Below, piece by piece: positions 41,069-49,599 of a DNA stretch of 64,000 nt. This stretch comes from Parcubacteria group bacterium (lineage in GTDB: Bacteria > Patescibacteria > Paceibacteria > UBA9973 > UBA2103). The DNA is taken from assembly GCA_028286605.1 (NCBI GenBank), contig JAQBRE010000002.1, forward strand, positions 434,001 to 498,000, read 5' to 3'. Below the pieces are notes generated by a model. That model made no database searches and was not told where the DNA came from. It was given only the letters and a program-made list of their open reading frames with translations. Within the stretch, counting starts at the first letter, position 1; the number at the start of each line of letters is the position of its first letter. Both the position numbers and the translations under genes were made by a program.

Positions 41069-41413
41069 TTATGAGCGAGCTACATTGCAAACTTTGCAGG
41101 CCATTACCATGTTTTCAGGATGATCTAAACCACCCTTGCTTTTAGGGATTACATGCTCAATAGTTGCTGGTGATGTATCCAGTTCATTCGTTCGTACTCC
41201 ACAATAACAGCAACGCCAATTTTGAGCTTCGCATAAACATACGAAAAACTCCCTACCTAATTTAAACGCTCTCCAGAAAATTGTTCCATCATGCCTAAAA
41301 CTGACATCTTCCAAAGCCCATAACAATTCGATATCGAAGCCTTTTTTATCAAGATCAGGACTAGTTCGTTGCAAAGCTGCACGAATTGCAACTTCTTGGC
41401 ACGTTGTCTGCAT
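41069..41413 (-). CDS. HNH endonuclease domain protein
   Basis: A 114-residue protein. The C-terminal half is an HNH nuclease: CCYCGVR and CKVCNVARS give the zinc-binding CxxC pairs, and TIEHVIPKSKGG followed by ENMVMAC gives the catalytic His and the Asn-His region. The N-terminal half is unassigned. It is free-standing, with no restriction or intron partner nearby. The ATG at 41413 is chosen because AGAGGAGG (complement of 41421-41428) stands seven bases upstream; the frame is open to 41464. TTGGAA (41464-41459) and TAGGGT (41441-41436) are 17 bases apart on the minus strand. The gene is A/T-rich. Confidence 0.8.
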   Translation of the reverse strand: MQTTCQEVAIRAALQRTSPDLDKKGFDIELLWALEDVSFRHDGTIFWRAFKLGREFFVCLCEAQNWRCCYCGVRTNELDTSPATIEHVIPKSKGGLDHPENMVMACKVCNVARS

Positions 41414-41435
41414 AGTCAATCCTCCTCTGGACAGA

Positions 41436-41464
41436 ACCCTAACACAGTTGCATAAAGGTTCCAA
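41436..41464 (-). promoter_or_regulatory. Promoter of the HNH gene
   Basis: Minus-strand TTGGAA and TAGGGT, 17 bases apart, about 25 bases before the Shine-Dalgarno-preceded ATG. Confidence 0.45.
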
Positions 41465-41489
41465 TATCGTCCCAGACAGCCAGCTAGTA

Positions 41490-41530
41490 AAACAGAAAAC
41501 CGCCCAACGGGAAGCTTTCCGTTGGGCGGC
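41490..41530 (-). terminator. Minus-strand terminator
   Basis: An 11-base-pair stem (41500-41510 with 41519-41529). On the minus strand it runs into TTTTCTGTTTT, so it ends a leftward transcript that comes from the 41540-41700 interval. Confidence 0.75.
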
Positions 41531-41539
41531 AGTATTGCG

Positions 41540-41668
41540 CTAGATGAGGTTGAAGTAGCGGGCGATAAGGGTTTCGCCAAGAGCGATTAAGCCCGTAACA
41601 CAGAGAACGGTCGCTTGAAACCGTTCCTCTCGCCGCCTTTCCCAGCTCTCAATTTCCTGAGGGCTCAG
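41540..41668 (-). CDS. Possible 42-residue membrane peptide with a non-ATG start
   Basis: On the minus strand a frame without ATG encodes a peptide that reads SPQEIESWERRREERFQ followed by ATVLCVTGLIALGETLI and RYFNLI: a charged amphipathic head and one membrane helix. Composition and the minus-strand terminator 10 bases after its stop suggest a real small protein. The best start is a CTG at 41668, which is unusual, and there is no good Shine-Dalgarno sequence; an error in the sequence or a decayed gene are alternatives. This is the only content of the 318-base gap between the HNH and DUF5671 genes besides hairpins. Confidence 0.35.
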   Translation of the reverse strand: MSPQEIESWERRREERFQATVLCVTGLIALGETLIARYFNLI

Positions 41669-41671
41669 AGG

Positions 41672-41711
41672 GGACAGGGGCGGCCGCTTTGCGGCCGCCC
41701 CTGTCCTGTTT
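41672..41711 (+). terminator. Very strong 16-base-pair hairpin
   Basis: A perfect 16-base-pair stem (41672-41687 with 41691-41706, loop TTT) followed by TGTTT. It sits immediately before the DUF5671 promoter and insulates that gene. Confidence 0.75.
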
Positions 41712-41716
41712 AGTGG

Positions 41717-41722
41717 TATAAT
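41717..41722 (+). promoter_or_regulatory. TATAAT -10 element of the DUF5671 gene
   Basis: TATAAT lies nine bases before the ATG at 41732. An ATG directly adjoining it at 41723 would be upstream of the transcript start. Confidence 0.6.
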
Positions 41723-41731
41723 ATGGCCTAT

Positions 41732-42679
41732 ATGGAACCCATGGCCGCAGCTCCCGCACCCGCAACTTCGTCAGCAAAAACCTCGCCAAAAGACTTCTTC
41801 CTGTGGGCCGGCGTCATCATCGCGCTCTATGGCAGCATCGGTTCGCTCCTTACGCTTCTGTTCGAGTACATAAACTACGCATTCCCGGATGCGCTCGCAG
41901 GATATGTTGATCCGTACAACGGACCGGTCCGCGTCGCTATGGCTGCGCTTATCGTTCTCGTTCCTACGCTCATCATCCTGCTCCGTATTATTCGCGACAC
42001 TATCGAGCGCGAACCAGGGAAGGCGAATATCTGGGTTCGTCGCTGGGCACTCGGCCTTACGCTTTTCATCGCGACGGTAACGATCCTCATAGACCTCATC
42101 ACGCTCATCAATACGTTCCTGGGCGGTGAAATAACTGAGCGCTTCGGATTGAAGGTGCTTATGGTTCTGCTCGTTGCCGCCGGCGTGTTCATGCACTTCC
42201 TTGCAGACATGTGGGGGTACTGGATCACGAACCCGCGCAAGGCCACTTCGGTGGGTATCGGCGTATTCGTACTCGCTATCGCGGTAGTCGTCGCTGGATT
42301 CTTTATCATCGGTACGCCGGGCCAGGTGCGCATGCTTCGCCTCGATGCAGAGAAAGTACAGGATCTGCAGAACATTCAGAGCCAGATCACAGACTACTGG
42401 CAGCAGAACGGAATGCTTCCTGCAGAACTCGGCGCGCTCACTGATTCGCTTTCCCAAATGAGTATTCCTGTTGATCCGCAGTCCGGAGCACCATATACGT
42501 ATAAGGTTGTGAACCAGACCGCATTCCAGCTTTGCGCGATGTTCAGTTCGGCAACTTCGCCGAACGACACCATGGAACAGAATTGGCAACATGGCGCAGG
42601 CACGGTCTGTTTCGATCGTACGATTGACCCTAAGCGCTATTCAACCGTTTCTCCTGCACATCCGATTAAGCCGCTTTAG
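41732..42679 (+). CDS. DUF5671-domain membrane protein
   Basis: A 315-residue protein with an Ala/Pro-rich N-terminus and about six membrane helices. The first helix block (PKDFFLWAGVIIALYGSIGS, then FEYINYAFPD) matches DUF5671, a family frequent in Patescibacteria. After the last helix (about residues 178-200) an extracytoplasmic domain follows with IQSQITDYWQQNGMLPAEL, similar to the N-terminal pseudopilin-like region of DUF-type proteins, and two Cys that may pair. Function unknown. leuS starts 21 bases after the stop. Confidence 0.78.
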   Translation: MEPMAAAPAPATSSAKTSPKDFFLWAGVIIALYGSIGSLLTLLFEYINYAFPDALAGYVDPYNGPVRVAMAALIVLVPTLIILLRIIRDTIEREPGKANIWVRRWALGLTLFIATVTILIDLITLINTFLGGEITERFGLKVLMVLLVAAGVFMHFLADMWGYWITNPRKATSVGIGVFVLAIAVVVAGFFIIGTPGQVRMLRLDAEKVQDLQNIQSQITDYWQQNGMLPAELGALTDSLSQMSIPVDPQSGAPYTYKVVNQTAFQLCAMFSSATSPNDTMEQNWQHGAGTVCFDRTIDPKRYSTVSPAHPIKPL

Positions 42680-42700
42680 CGGCTTCGTGCTTTTCGTACC

Positions 42701-45601
42701 ATGGCAAAGAACAGTTTTGATCATCAGGAGATAGAGAAGAAAGCCCAGGCCAAGTGGGAAGCATTGAATATATACGAGAGCGATCTTACGGACACGACGA
42801 AAGATCCGTTCTACCTTCTGTTTGAATTCCCGTATCCGTCAGGCGATCTGCATGTGGGGCATTGGTATGCCTTCGCACTAACCGACATATACGCGCGTTT
42901 CCTGCGTATGAAGGGAAAGAATGTGTTGTTTCCTATCGGCTTTGATGCCTTCGGCTTGCCTGCGGAGAACGCGGCGATAAAGAACGGCGTGAACCCGCGT
43001 GATTGGACGTATGCGAACATGGAACGCATGCGTGCGCAGATACGAACGATGGGAACCTCCGTGGACTGGAACAAGGAAGTGGTGACCTGCAGCCCTGAAT
43101 ACTACAAGTGGACGCAATGGCTCTTCGCGAAGCTGTATGAGCACAAGCTTGCCGAGCGTCGTAATGCATCGGTGAAGTGGTGCCCACATGACCTAACCGT
43201 ACTCGCGAACGAGCAGGTTATCGATGGTCACTGCGAACGCTGCGGAAGCGTCGTTGAAGAGAAGTTCCTTACGCAGTGGTTCCTCAAGATCACTGAATAC
43301 GCCGAACGCTTGCTTACAGATTTGGAACCGCTTCCATGGCGTGAAGATATAAAAGATGCCCAGCGCGCATGGATAGGAAAGTCTGAAGGCGCGAAGCTTC
43401 GCTTCCAGGTGGTGAATGCCGACACGGCGATGGCACCCATAAGCAGTGCAGAAGGCTCAACTGCAATCGAGGTGTTCACCACGCGCCCTGATACGATATT
43501 CGGCGCAACCTATGTAGTGCTCGCCCCGGAACACGCACTTATTGATACATTGATGCCGGTATTCACGAATGCAGACGCCGTCAACGCATATCGCGAAACG
43601 ACTGCACGAAAGACGGAGCGCGAGCGCTCCGAGAATAAGGAGAAGACCGGCGTGCGGCTTGAAGGCGTAATGGCGGTCAACCCTGCAACGCTGAAAGAGA
43701 TTCCCATCTACGTCGCAGACTATGTGCTCGGTTCATACGGAACTGGCGCCGTTATGGCCGTACCTGCGCATGATGAACGTGATTTCGCATTCGCGCAGAA
43801 GTTCGATCTCCCTATCGTGCATGTTATTGATCCTGTCACGGGTGAGAAACAGGAGAATCCAACGGATAAAGCAAAGATTGTCGCACTCGTTGAGAACGCT
43901 AAGGGCGAAGTTCTTACCATTCACTGGAAGCCTGAACTTGGCGGGCGATTGCTTGTTGGCGGCACTGCAGAAGAGGGCGAAGAGGCAAGCGTAACCGCAG
44001 CTCGTGAGATTACAGAAGAAACCGGCTATGCAGACCTTGAACTTGTTGAGCAGGCAGATGAGCAGGTCCATCATGAATACTTCGCATTCTCGAAGAACAA
44101 GGCATGGATAGCGCATTCGACGCTCCTTCACTTCAAGCTGAAGAGCGAGAAGCAGAACGAACAGGCGCTTGAGGAAGATGAGAAAGGAAAGTTTACGGTT
44201 GAGTGGGTTACGCCTGAAGTGGCGGCGCGCGAGATACATGACGAGCTTCACGAATACGTACTACAGCGCTTCACGAACTATCAGCCGTATACCGGTAATG
44301 GATTACTCCGTAACTCGGGTTCATTCGATGGCCGCAGCAATCAGGAGGTCATGAATGAGATCGTCGCTGCAGTCGGCGGCGAGATAACGACGAACTATCG
44401 CATTCGCGACTGGCTCGTCTCGCGTCAGCGCTATTGGGGATGCCCGATTCCTGTCGTCTATGATCCGGAAGGGAATGCGCACCTTGTTCCGACCGAGCAC
44501 CTACCGTGGCTGCTTCCGGAAGATGTGGACTTTACGCCCGGCGCCGGAGGCGCCGGTAATTCCCCGCTCGCGACGAGTAAAGAACTTAAAGAGCGCGTCG
44601 AGCGCTTGTTCGGCGAAGGCTGGACGCCTGAATATGACACGCTCGATACATTCGTGGATTCTTCCTGGTATTTCCTTCGGTATCTAGATTCGAAGGACGA
44701 TCACGATTTCTCGGACCCTGCCATGATGAAGCAATGGCTTCCGGTTAATCGCTATGCCGGCGGCGCAGAGCATACCACTATGCATCTTCTGTATGCGCGT
44801 TTCTTCCAGAAGGCACTGTTCGATCTTGCTCTCGTTCCCACCGCCGAGCCATTTTTCGAACGATACAACCGTGGACTCGTTATGGGTCCTGACGGCCAGA
44901 AGATGTCTAAATCGAAAGGGAACGTCATTAACCCTGATGAAGTGGTGGAGAAATACGGCGCAGATACTGTGCGCATGTATCTCGCCTTCCTTGGTCCGTA
45001 CAACGAACCGGGTAATTATCCCTGGAAGCCTGAAGGCGTATTCGCGATGCGAAAGTTCCTGGACCGCATCGTCGCCCTTTCCCAGCGCCTCTCGGACGAA
45101 GAACCGAATGATGCGACACTGCGCGCCCTTGCTAAGGCAACCGAGAAAGTGGCCCTTGATACCGAACGCTTCAAGCTGAACACGGCAATCTCTACTCTTA
45201 TGGTGCTTACGAACGAGCTTGAGGCTTTAGCTTCGGTTCCGAAGAGCGCATATCTTCAGTTGGTGACGATACTCGCACCCTATGCGCCGCACGTGGCTGA
45301 ATACCTATTCGAGAGTACGCAGCTAACCAGCACGCATACGGAAATCGATTCCGCGGGTACAAGCATCCATCAGCAGCTCTGGCCTGAGGTTGATGAAGCG
45401 ATGCTGACCAGCGAAACTATCACTATGGGCGTGCAGATCGCTGGAAAACGCCGCGGGGAAGTGACGTTGAGCCCTGAAGCGAGCGAAGAAGAAGCGCTTG
45501 CGGCAGCCCTTGGGGTGCCAGAAGTGCAGAAGTACCTGGAGGGCCGGCTGCCGGCCCGGGTGATATATGTTCCAGGTCGTATATTGAACCTGATACTCTA
45601 G
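42701..45601 (+). CDS. leuS: Leucyl-tRNA synthetase with an inserted Nudix domain
   Basis: A 966-residue class I synthetase that charges tRNA-Leu. The HIGH motif is HVGH (about residue 50) and the KMSKS loop is GQKMSKSKGNV. The editing domain is present (TTRPDTIFGATY, GTGAVMAVPAHDERD). At the point where other LeuRS proteins have a short loop after that motif, about 140 extra residues (roughly 385-525; 43850-44275) form a Nudix domain with a perfect Nudix box: Gly421-x5-Glu427-x7-REITEETGY (435-443). The synthetase then resumes with YTGNGLLRNSGSFDG and WLVSRQRYWGCPIP. Leu/Ile discrimination machinery is otherwise intact. The insert explains the length above the usual 820-870. It could hydrolyse a nucleotide or adenylate near the editing site; its substrate is unknown. 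Confidence 0.96.
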   Translation: MAKNSFDHQEIEKKAQAKWEALNIYESDLTDTTKDPFYLLFEFPYPSGDLHVGHWYAFALTDIYARFLRMKGKNVLFPIGFDAFGLPAENAAIKNGVNPRDWTYANMERMRAQIRTMGTSVDWNKEVVTCSPEYYKWTQWLFAKLYEHKLAERRNASVKWCPHDLTVLANEQVIDGHCERCGSVVEEKFLTQWFLKITEYAERLLTDLEPLPWREDIKDAQRAWIGKSEGAKLRFQVVNADTAMAPISSAEGSTAIEVFTTRPDTIFGATYVVLAPEHALIDTLMPVFTNADAVNAYRETTARKTERERSENKEKTGVRLEGVMAVNPATLKEIPIYVADYVLGSYGTGAVMAVPAHDERDFAFAQKFDLPIVHVIDPVTGEKQENPTDKAKIVALVENAKGEVLTIHWKPELGGRLLVGGTAEEGEEASVTAAREITEETGYADLELVEQADEQVHHEYFAFSKNKAWIAHSTLLHFKLKSEKQNEQALEEDEKGKFTVEWVTPEVAAREIHDELHEYVLQRFTNYQPYTGNGLLRNSGSFDGRSNQEVMNEIVAAVGGEITTNYRIRDWLVSRQRYWGCPIPVVYDPEGNAHLVPTEHLPWLLPEDVDFTPGAGGAGNSPLATSKELKERVERLFGEGWTPEYDTLDTFVDSSWYFLRYLDSKDDHDFSDPAMMKQWLPVNRYAGGAEHTTMHLLYARFFQKALFDLALVPTAEPFFERYNRGLVMGPDGQKMSKSKGNVINPDEVVEKYGADTVRMYLAFLGPYNEPGNYPWKPEGVFAMRKFLDRIVALSQRLSDEEPNDATLRALAKATEKVALDTERFKLNTAISTLMVLTNELEALASVPKSAYLQLVTILAPYAPHVAEYLFESTQLTSTHTEIDSAGTSIHQQLWPEVDEAMLTSETITMGVQIAGKRRGEVTLSPEASEEEALAAALGVPEVQKYLEGRLPARVIYVPGRILNLIL

Positions 45602-45634
45602 ACATTTGATATAAATGTGCTGTTTTGTATAGAA

Positions 45635-45664
45635 AAAATACCGCCTACCTAGGCGGTATTTTTG
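45635..45664 (+). terminator. leuS terminator
   Basis: Stem AATACCGCCTA with TAGGCGGTATT flanked by A-run and TTTTTG; works in both directions. Confidence 0.85.
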
Positions 45665-45696
45665 TCCCCTTCACCCATAAAACAGGCCAAAAGGAC

Positions 45697-45725
45697 TTGA
45701 CGCGAAGGACTGGACATGCTACCTT
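45697..45725 (+). promoter_or_regulatory. Promoter of the 3D-domain gene
   Basis: TTGACG (45697-45702) and TACCTT (45720-45725) are 17 bases apart, giving a leader of about 30 bases. Confidence 0.45.
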
Positions 45726-45761
45726 ATTGGAGTAAGAGCGCCGCAAGGCGTTTTTGCGTTT

Positions 45762-46373
45762 ATGCCTTTTCTGATATCAACCCTGGTGGGTTTAATGGTT
45801 CTACCGGCTAGCCTCACAGCGCCGATGCCCGCAGCAGTTGTCGCTTCTACAACCGTAGCAGTAACGACCGCCCCGACGAGCTTCAAACCTGTGGTGCCTG
45901 GCACAAAGGAAGCTACCACTCCCTTTACGGTCAAACTCACCGCTTATAACGCCGTGCCTTCACAAACGGATGCAAACCCCTTTGTGACGGCAAGCGGCTC
46001 GTTCTCGAATCCCGAAGTCGTAGCAGCCCGTTCAGGCGACCTTGCGAGTGATCTTCCTTACGGAACGATCATCGCGATCGAGCGATCCGGCAGCGACACC
46101 CCCAGCTGTAATTACAGCAAGGTGCAGCAGCAGATCGGTTATCGCGTTATCGCAGATGCCATGAACACTCGTATCACGAATACGGTCGACGTGCTTCTCG
46201 ACCAGAATGATACGGTGCCGCTCGATGGAAAGGAGGTTAATCCGGGCAAAGCGCTCGGCTTGTGCGGGAAGGTTACGATTCGCGTCGTAGGCCATATTGC
46301 GGTCAAGGATATTCCTAAGACCCAGGCTGAACTCGCGGCATTCGTCGCTCCTCCCGTGCTTGCAACCCGCTAA
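45762..46373 (+). CDS. Secreted 3D-domain (double-psi beta-barrel) protein
   Basis: A 203-residue exported protein. The signal segment covers about residues 2-26, then a Thr/Val-rich linker, then a 3D domain from about residue 65: VKLTAYNAVPSQTD, PYGTIIAI, and VIADAMNTRITNTVDVLL with the Asp residues that name the family. 3D domains in Rpf-type and MltA-like proteins cut glycan strands of peptidoglycan. It precedes a GH18 protein with a peptidoglycan-binding domain, pointing to wall turnover. Confidence 0.82.
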   Translation: MPFLISTLVGLMVLPASLTAPMPAAVVASTTVAVTTAPTSFKPVVPGTKEATTPFTVKLTAYNAVPSQTDANPFVTASGSFSNPEVVAARSGDLASDLPYGTIIAIERSGSDTPSCNYSKVQQQIGYRVIADAMNTRITNTVDVLLDQNDTVPLDGKEVNPGKALGLCGKVTIRVVGHIAVKDIPKTQAELAAFVAPPVLATR

Positions 46374-46391
46374 TCTTTTCAGCGCAATGAA

Positions 46392-46431
46392 AAACTACAC
46401 ACCCGATTAATCCTCGGGCGTGTAGTTTTTT
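46392..46431 (+). terminator. Terminator of the 3D-domain gene
   Basis: A 15-base-pair stem (46392-46406 with 46414-46428, one mismatch) followed by TTT within a run of six T. Confidence 0.85.
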
Positions 46432-46489
46432 GCATATAATCTTCATGAAGTATGTGTAAGAGTGTGTGGCCAAAGCCGTCTCAATAAAA

Positions 46490-46495
46490 TATACT
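46490..46495 (+). promoter_or_regulatory. TATACT -10 element that sets the GH18 start
   Basis: TATACT ends six bases before the ATG at 46502 and lies inside the longer open frame from 46466. Confidence 0.6.
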
Positions 46496-46501
46496 CTTTA
46501 T

Positions 46502-48157
46502 ATGATTACGAAACGCTCTTTCTTCCTCGTGCTGGCCATTGTTTTTTCTTTTTCTATAATGGCGCCTGCCACATACGCGGCAACCACTTCAAAAACCACT
46601 TTCGTCAGCGTGCTTAAGACTGGCTCATCAGGTGCCGAAGTGACAGCACTTCAGAAAGCACTTGCGGCGCAGGGCTATTTTAAAGCAACAGCGAACGGTA
46701 ACTTTGGCCCTGCAACCATGGCTGCGCTCGAGAAGTTCCAGACGGCTCACAAGATCTCTCCCGTAGGCTACACGGGCCCTTCAACGCGTACCGCTCTTAA
46801 TTCGCTCAAGGCAGGAACATCCGTATCTACGACAACATCAGTACCAACTACCACCACAACGGCAACGACCCCAGCCACACAGCTTGCGGCCCTACAGGCA
46901 ATGGTCGCAGCCCTTCAGGCACAGCTTGCTAGCACATCAGGCTCAACTTCAACAACGAACACTTCTACGCCTTCTGTAGCGATAAAGCCGACTCCATCTA
47001 ACGGCGGACAGTTCGAAGTATCAGGCTGGATTCCGTATTGGGCTGAAGCAAAAGCTGTTGCTGACGTTACGCCCCACCTTTCTGAGCTTACAGAGATTAA
47101 TCCCTTCGGATTCAGCGTGAAGACAGACGGAACGCTTGCAGATACCCTCACTATTGAAGACCCGACCTGGCAGGCGCTTATTGTCCAGGCACGCGCACAG
47201 AATGTACGTGTCGTCGCGACCATCATGTGGAGCGATACCGGTTCCATTCACAATGTGCTTTCCAACCCGACGCTCCGCGCAACGCATATCCAGAGCATCG
47301 TGGATACGGTGAACAAATATAATCTTGATGGCGTCGATATCGACTATGAGGGCAAGCTCGCTTCCGATAAGGATAATTACTCCGCCTTCCTGCGCGAGCT
47401 GAACGCTGCACTCGCTGCACAGACCAAGAACAAGTGGCTCGAATGTACTATCGAGGCTCGCACGCCGCCCGATTCGCTCAATACGAGCGTCGCGCTCAGC
47501 GATATTCAGTATGCGAACGACTACAACGTCATAAACCAGTATTGCGACCGTGTTCGCCTCATGACCTACGACCAGGACTCCGCAGACCTGAAGCTTGATG
47601 CAGCGAATAAAGGCCAGCTGTATGCGCCTATCGCAGACCCAGCATGGATCCAGAAAGTAGTAGCGCTTACAGAGCAGACTATCGATAAGAATAAGATAGA
47701 ACTCGGTATCGCGACGTACGGCTACATCTATCAGGTCATGCCAACGACCGATGGCAGCGATTACGACTACACGCTTCTTGAGGCCTTTAATCCGGGCTAC
47801 GCAACGCAAATCGAGCAGCAGTATGGCATCACGCCGACCCGCATGCCAGACGGCGAGATGTCGCTAACCTACGTACCGAAGGAAACAGTCTCCGCGCTGC
47901 CTTCTAACTCGCTTCTTTCCGCGCTGGCGCCGAAGGGAACATCGAATGGCAGCCTTGCTGCAGCAGGAGCGCTCGCGCTCGCGCAGACGAGCGGCAAGCA
48001 GTCTCCAGTACAGGTTCTCTGGTGGAGCGATGCACAGGCGATACAGCAGAAAGTAGCGCTGGCAAAATCACTCGGCCTGCGCGGCGTATCTATCTTCAAA
48101 TTCGATGGCGGCGAGGATCCTGCAATGTGGAGCGTCCTTCAGGGTGCGAAGCAGTAA
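46502..48157 (+). CDS. Secreted GH18-family hydrolase with peptidoglycan-binding domain
   Basis: A 551-residue exported protein. A signal peptide (about residues 1-27) is followed by a PG_binding_1 domain (about 40-105; TGSSGAEVTALQKALAAQGY, NFGPATMAALEKFQ), a Thr-rich linker and a short helix, then a GH18 TIM barrel from about residue 165. The catalytic signature is LDGVDIDYEG (about 277), with the Glu acid/base intact, and the last strand has GVSIFKFDGGED. The closest known relatives in style are YaaH/YdhD-type spore-wall hydrolases, so it probably cuts N-acetylglucosamine bonds in peptidoglycan. A substrate in the host wall is also conceivable. Confidence 0.88.
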   Translation: MITKRSFFLVLAIVFSFSIMAPATYAATTSKTTFVSVLKTGSSGAEVTALQKALAAQGYFKATANGNFGPATMAALEKFQTAHKISPVGYTGPSTRTALNSLKAGTSVSTTTSVPTTTTTATTPATQLAALQAMVAALQAQLASTSGSTSTTNTSTPSVAIKPTPSNGGQFEVSGWIPYWAEAKAVADVTPHLSELTEINPFGFSVKTDGTLADTLTIEDPTWQALIVQARAQNVRVVATIMWSDTGSIHNVLSNPTLRATHIQSIVDTVNKYNLDGVDIDYEGKLASDKDNYSAFLRELNAALAAQTKNKWLECTIEARTPPDSLNTSVALSDIQYANDYNVINQYCDRVRLMTYDQDSADLKLDAANKGQLYAPIADPAWIQKVVALTEQTIDKNKIELGIATYGYIYQVMPTTDGSDYDYTLLEAFNPGYATQIEQQYGITPTRMPDGEMSLTYVPKETVSALPSNSLLSALAPKGTSNGSLAAAGALALAQTSGKQSPVQVLWWSDAQAIQQKVALAKSLGLRGVSIFKFDGGEDPAMWSVLQGAKQ

Positions 48158-48200
48158 GGAATAGGCTACACTGTTCGCACTACTAGTAGCGATATTCTTC

Positions 48201-48635
48201 ATGGCAAGCAAGTTCGTTCCGGGCGATTACATACTGACGCCGAAGCGCTCCAGCGCCGGTATTGGTTTATTCGCAGGGCAGGATATTCCGAAAGGCGTCT
48301 GCGTTATCGAATATGTTGGCAAAGAGGTCCCTGAAGCAGATCAGTACACCAACAAGAGTCGCTACCTATTCGGTATCGGTGAAAAACGCATGGTGGATGG
48401 GAAGCCGAAGATAAATAAGGCGGGCTATATCAATCATTCCTGCGCAGCGAATTGCGAGCCTGAAATATACAAGGGCCGCATCTTCATCATGTCTAAGAAA
48501 ACGATCAAGAAAGGCGAGGAGCTTACCTACGACTACGGCGCAGAGTATTTCAATGACATCATCCTTGGCGATGGCGGCTGCAAGTGCGCGAAGTGCGCCG
48601 TTACCGGAAACGGTCAGAAGAAGCGACGAGCCTAA
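48201..48635 (+). CDS. SET-domain methyltransferase-like protein
   Basis: A 144-residue SET domain with little else. Seen are GIGLFAGQDIPKGVCVIEYVG, the pseudoknot motif INHSCAANCEP (NHSC) and the catalytic YDYGAEYF. A post-SET Cys cluster (GCKCAKCAV) follows, which in eukaryotic enzymes binds zinc with a Cys from NHSC. It likely methylates lysine of a protein. Bacterial SET proteins often come by transfer from eukaryotes or their symbionts; here it sits among core genes and has no Shine-Dalgarno sequence. TACACT at 48167-48172 is the best -10 candidate. Confidence 0.88.
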   Translation: MASKFVPGDYILTPKRSSAGIGLFAGQDIPKGVCVIEYVGKEVPEADQYTNKSRYLFGIGEKRMVDGKPKINKAGYINHSCAANCEPEIYKGRIFIMSKKTIKKGEELTYDYGAEYFNDIILGDGGCKCAKCAVTGNGQKKRRA

Positions 48636-48651
48636 TAAGGCTCGTGTTAAC

Positions 48652-48679
48652 AAAACGCCGAGCTGTGCTCGGCGTTTTG
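48652..48679. terminator. Bidirectional terminator
   Basis: A 12-base-pair stem (48652-48663 with 48667-48678, loop TGT) with A4 and T4 flanks, between the convergent SET and VanY genes. Confidence 0.85.
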
Positions 48680-48724
48680 CGTGTATTAATTGAAGAAGGA
48701 GATCAGATAGCCGTTTATCTCGCG

Positions 48725-49567
48725 CTAATCCAGGTCATAAAAGTTCTGGCCTTCTACGTGGAGCTTGGTGGCAAGGTCTATGCCCACATAACGCCAATGC
48801 CATGGCTCGTATTCGTAATACGAATTCCCTTTCGGATACGAAAGGATGAAGCCGTATTGATACGCATTTGCCTCGAGCCACGTGTAGGTGCTTGTTTTCT
48901 CGAAGCCAGTGAAGGTTCCGCCGACTTTCGTTGTGGTGAGGTCGAAGGCAGTGCCCAGCTGGTGCTCTGAATAGCCCTGATCCGCAGAGAATGAGTTCGC
49001 CGTGCCTGCGCCATACGTAACCTTATATTCGCTCTTCAGAGCCGCCTGCGTGCCGAATGAGCGGTATCCAGAGGCCACGAGCATGTCTACACCGCTTGCT
49101 CGTGCTGCATCGAGCATCGCGTACAGATGACCCTGTATAGGTGCGAGCGTCTGCACGGTGCGTGTCGGCTCGTATAGATATTTCGAATCGATATCTGCAA
49201 TGGAAGCTGGAGTGTAATTCTCATTCAAGAAATAGACTTTCGAATACTTTGCAAGGAGCTGCGGGTCTGTCTTTGAAAGCTGGTCCAATTGCCCCACCGT
49301 GCCGCTTATCTGTGAGATCTGCTTTTCGAACGTCTGATTCTTATTCTGCTCAGCCGTTAGCGCATCCTGCAGTGAATTTCGATCCTGAGTGGTGCGTGCA
49401 AGAGTAGCCTGCAACGCATCCTCTGCCGCAGTCGTTGAAGCCAGATTGCTCTGTGCGATGCTCGCTACGGTGTATTCGTGATAAAGCGCATATCCGCCGC
49501 CCAAAAGAATCAGTACCGCCAGTACTGCAGGAACAAGAACACGTGCGGAGAAAGCCATTGCTCCCAT
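48725..49567 (-). CDS. VanY-type D-alanyl-D-alanine carboxypeptidase (M15B)
   Basis: A 280-residue membrane-anchored peptidase. One N-terminal membrane helix (about 9-27) is followed by a coiled coil (about 35-95) and the M15B domain. Zinc ligands and catalytic residues are in SEHQLGTAFDLT (His and Asp) and EPWHWRYVG (Glu-x2-His). ASGYRSFGTQAAL is the substrate-binding Arg block. It trims the terminal D-Ala from peptidoglycan stems. An alternative ATG at 49558, three codons downstream, is preceded by GGGAG but at a very short distance. Confidence 0.92.
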   Translation of the reverse strand: MGAMAFSARVLVPAVLAVLILLGGGYALYHEYTVASIAQSNLASTTAAEDALQATLARTTQDRNSLQDALTAEQNKNQTFEKQISQISGTVGQLDQLSKTDPQLLAKYSKVYFLNENYTPASIADIDSKYLYEPTRTVQTLAPIQGHLYAMLDAARASGVDMLVASGYRSFGTQAALKSEYKVTYGAGTANSFSADQGYSEHQLGTAFDLTTTKVGGTFTGFEKTSTYTWLEANAYQYGFILSYPKGNSYYEYEPWHWRYVGIDLATKLHVEGQNFYDLD

Positions 49568-49599
49568 CCTCGCACGCAGTCCCTGACCCGTCTATGCGG

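Noticed and set aside
41069..41413. HNH gene as part of a restriction system or intron
   Set aside because: No methyltransferase, intron or terminase neighbour; it is a single free-standing gene.
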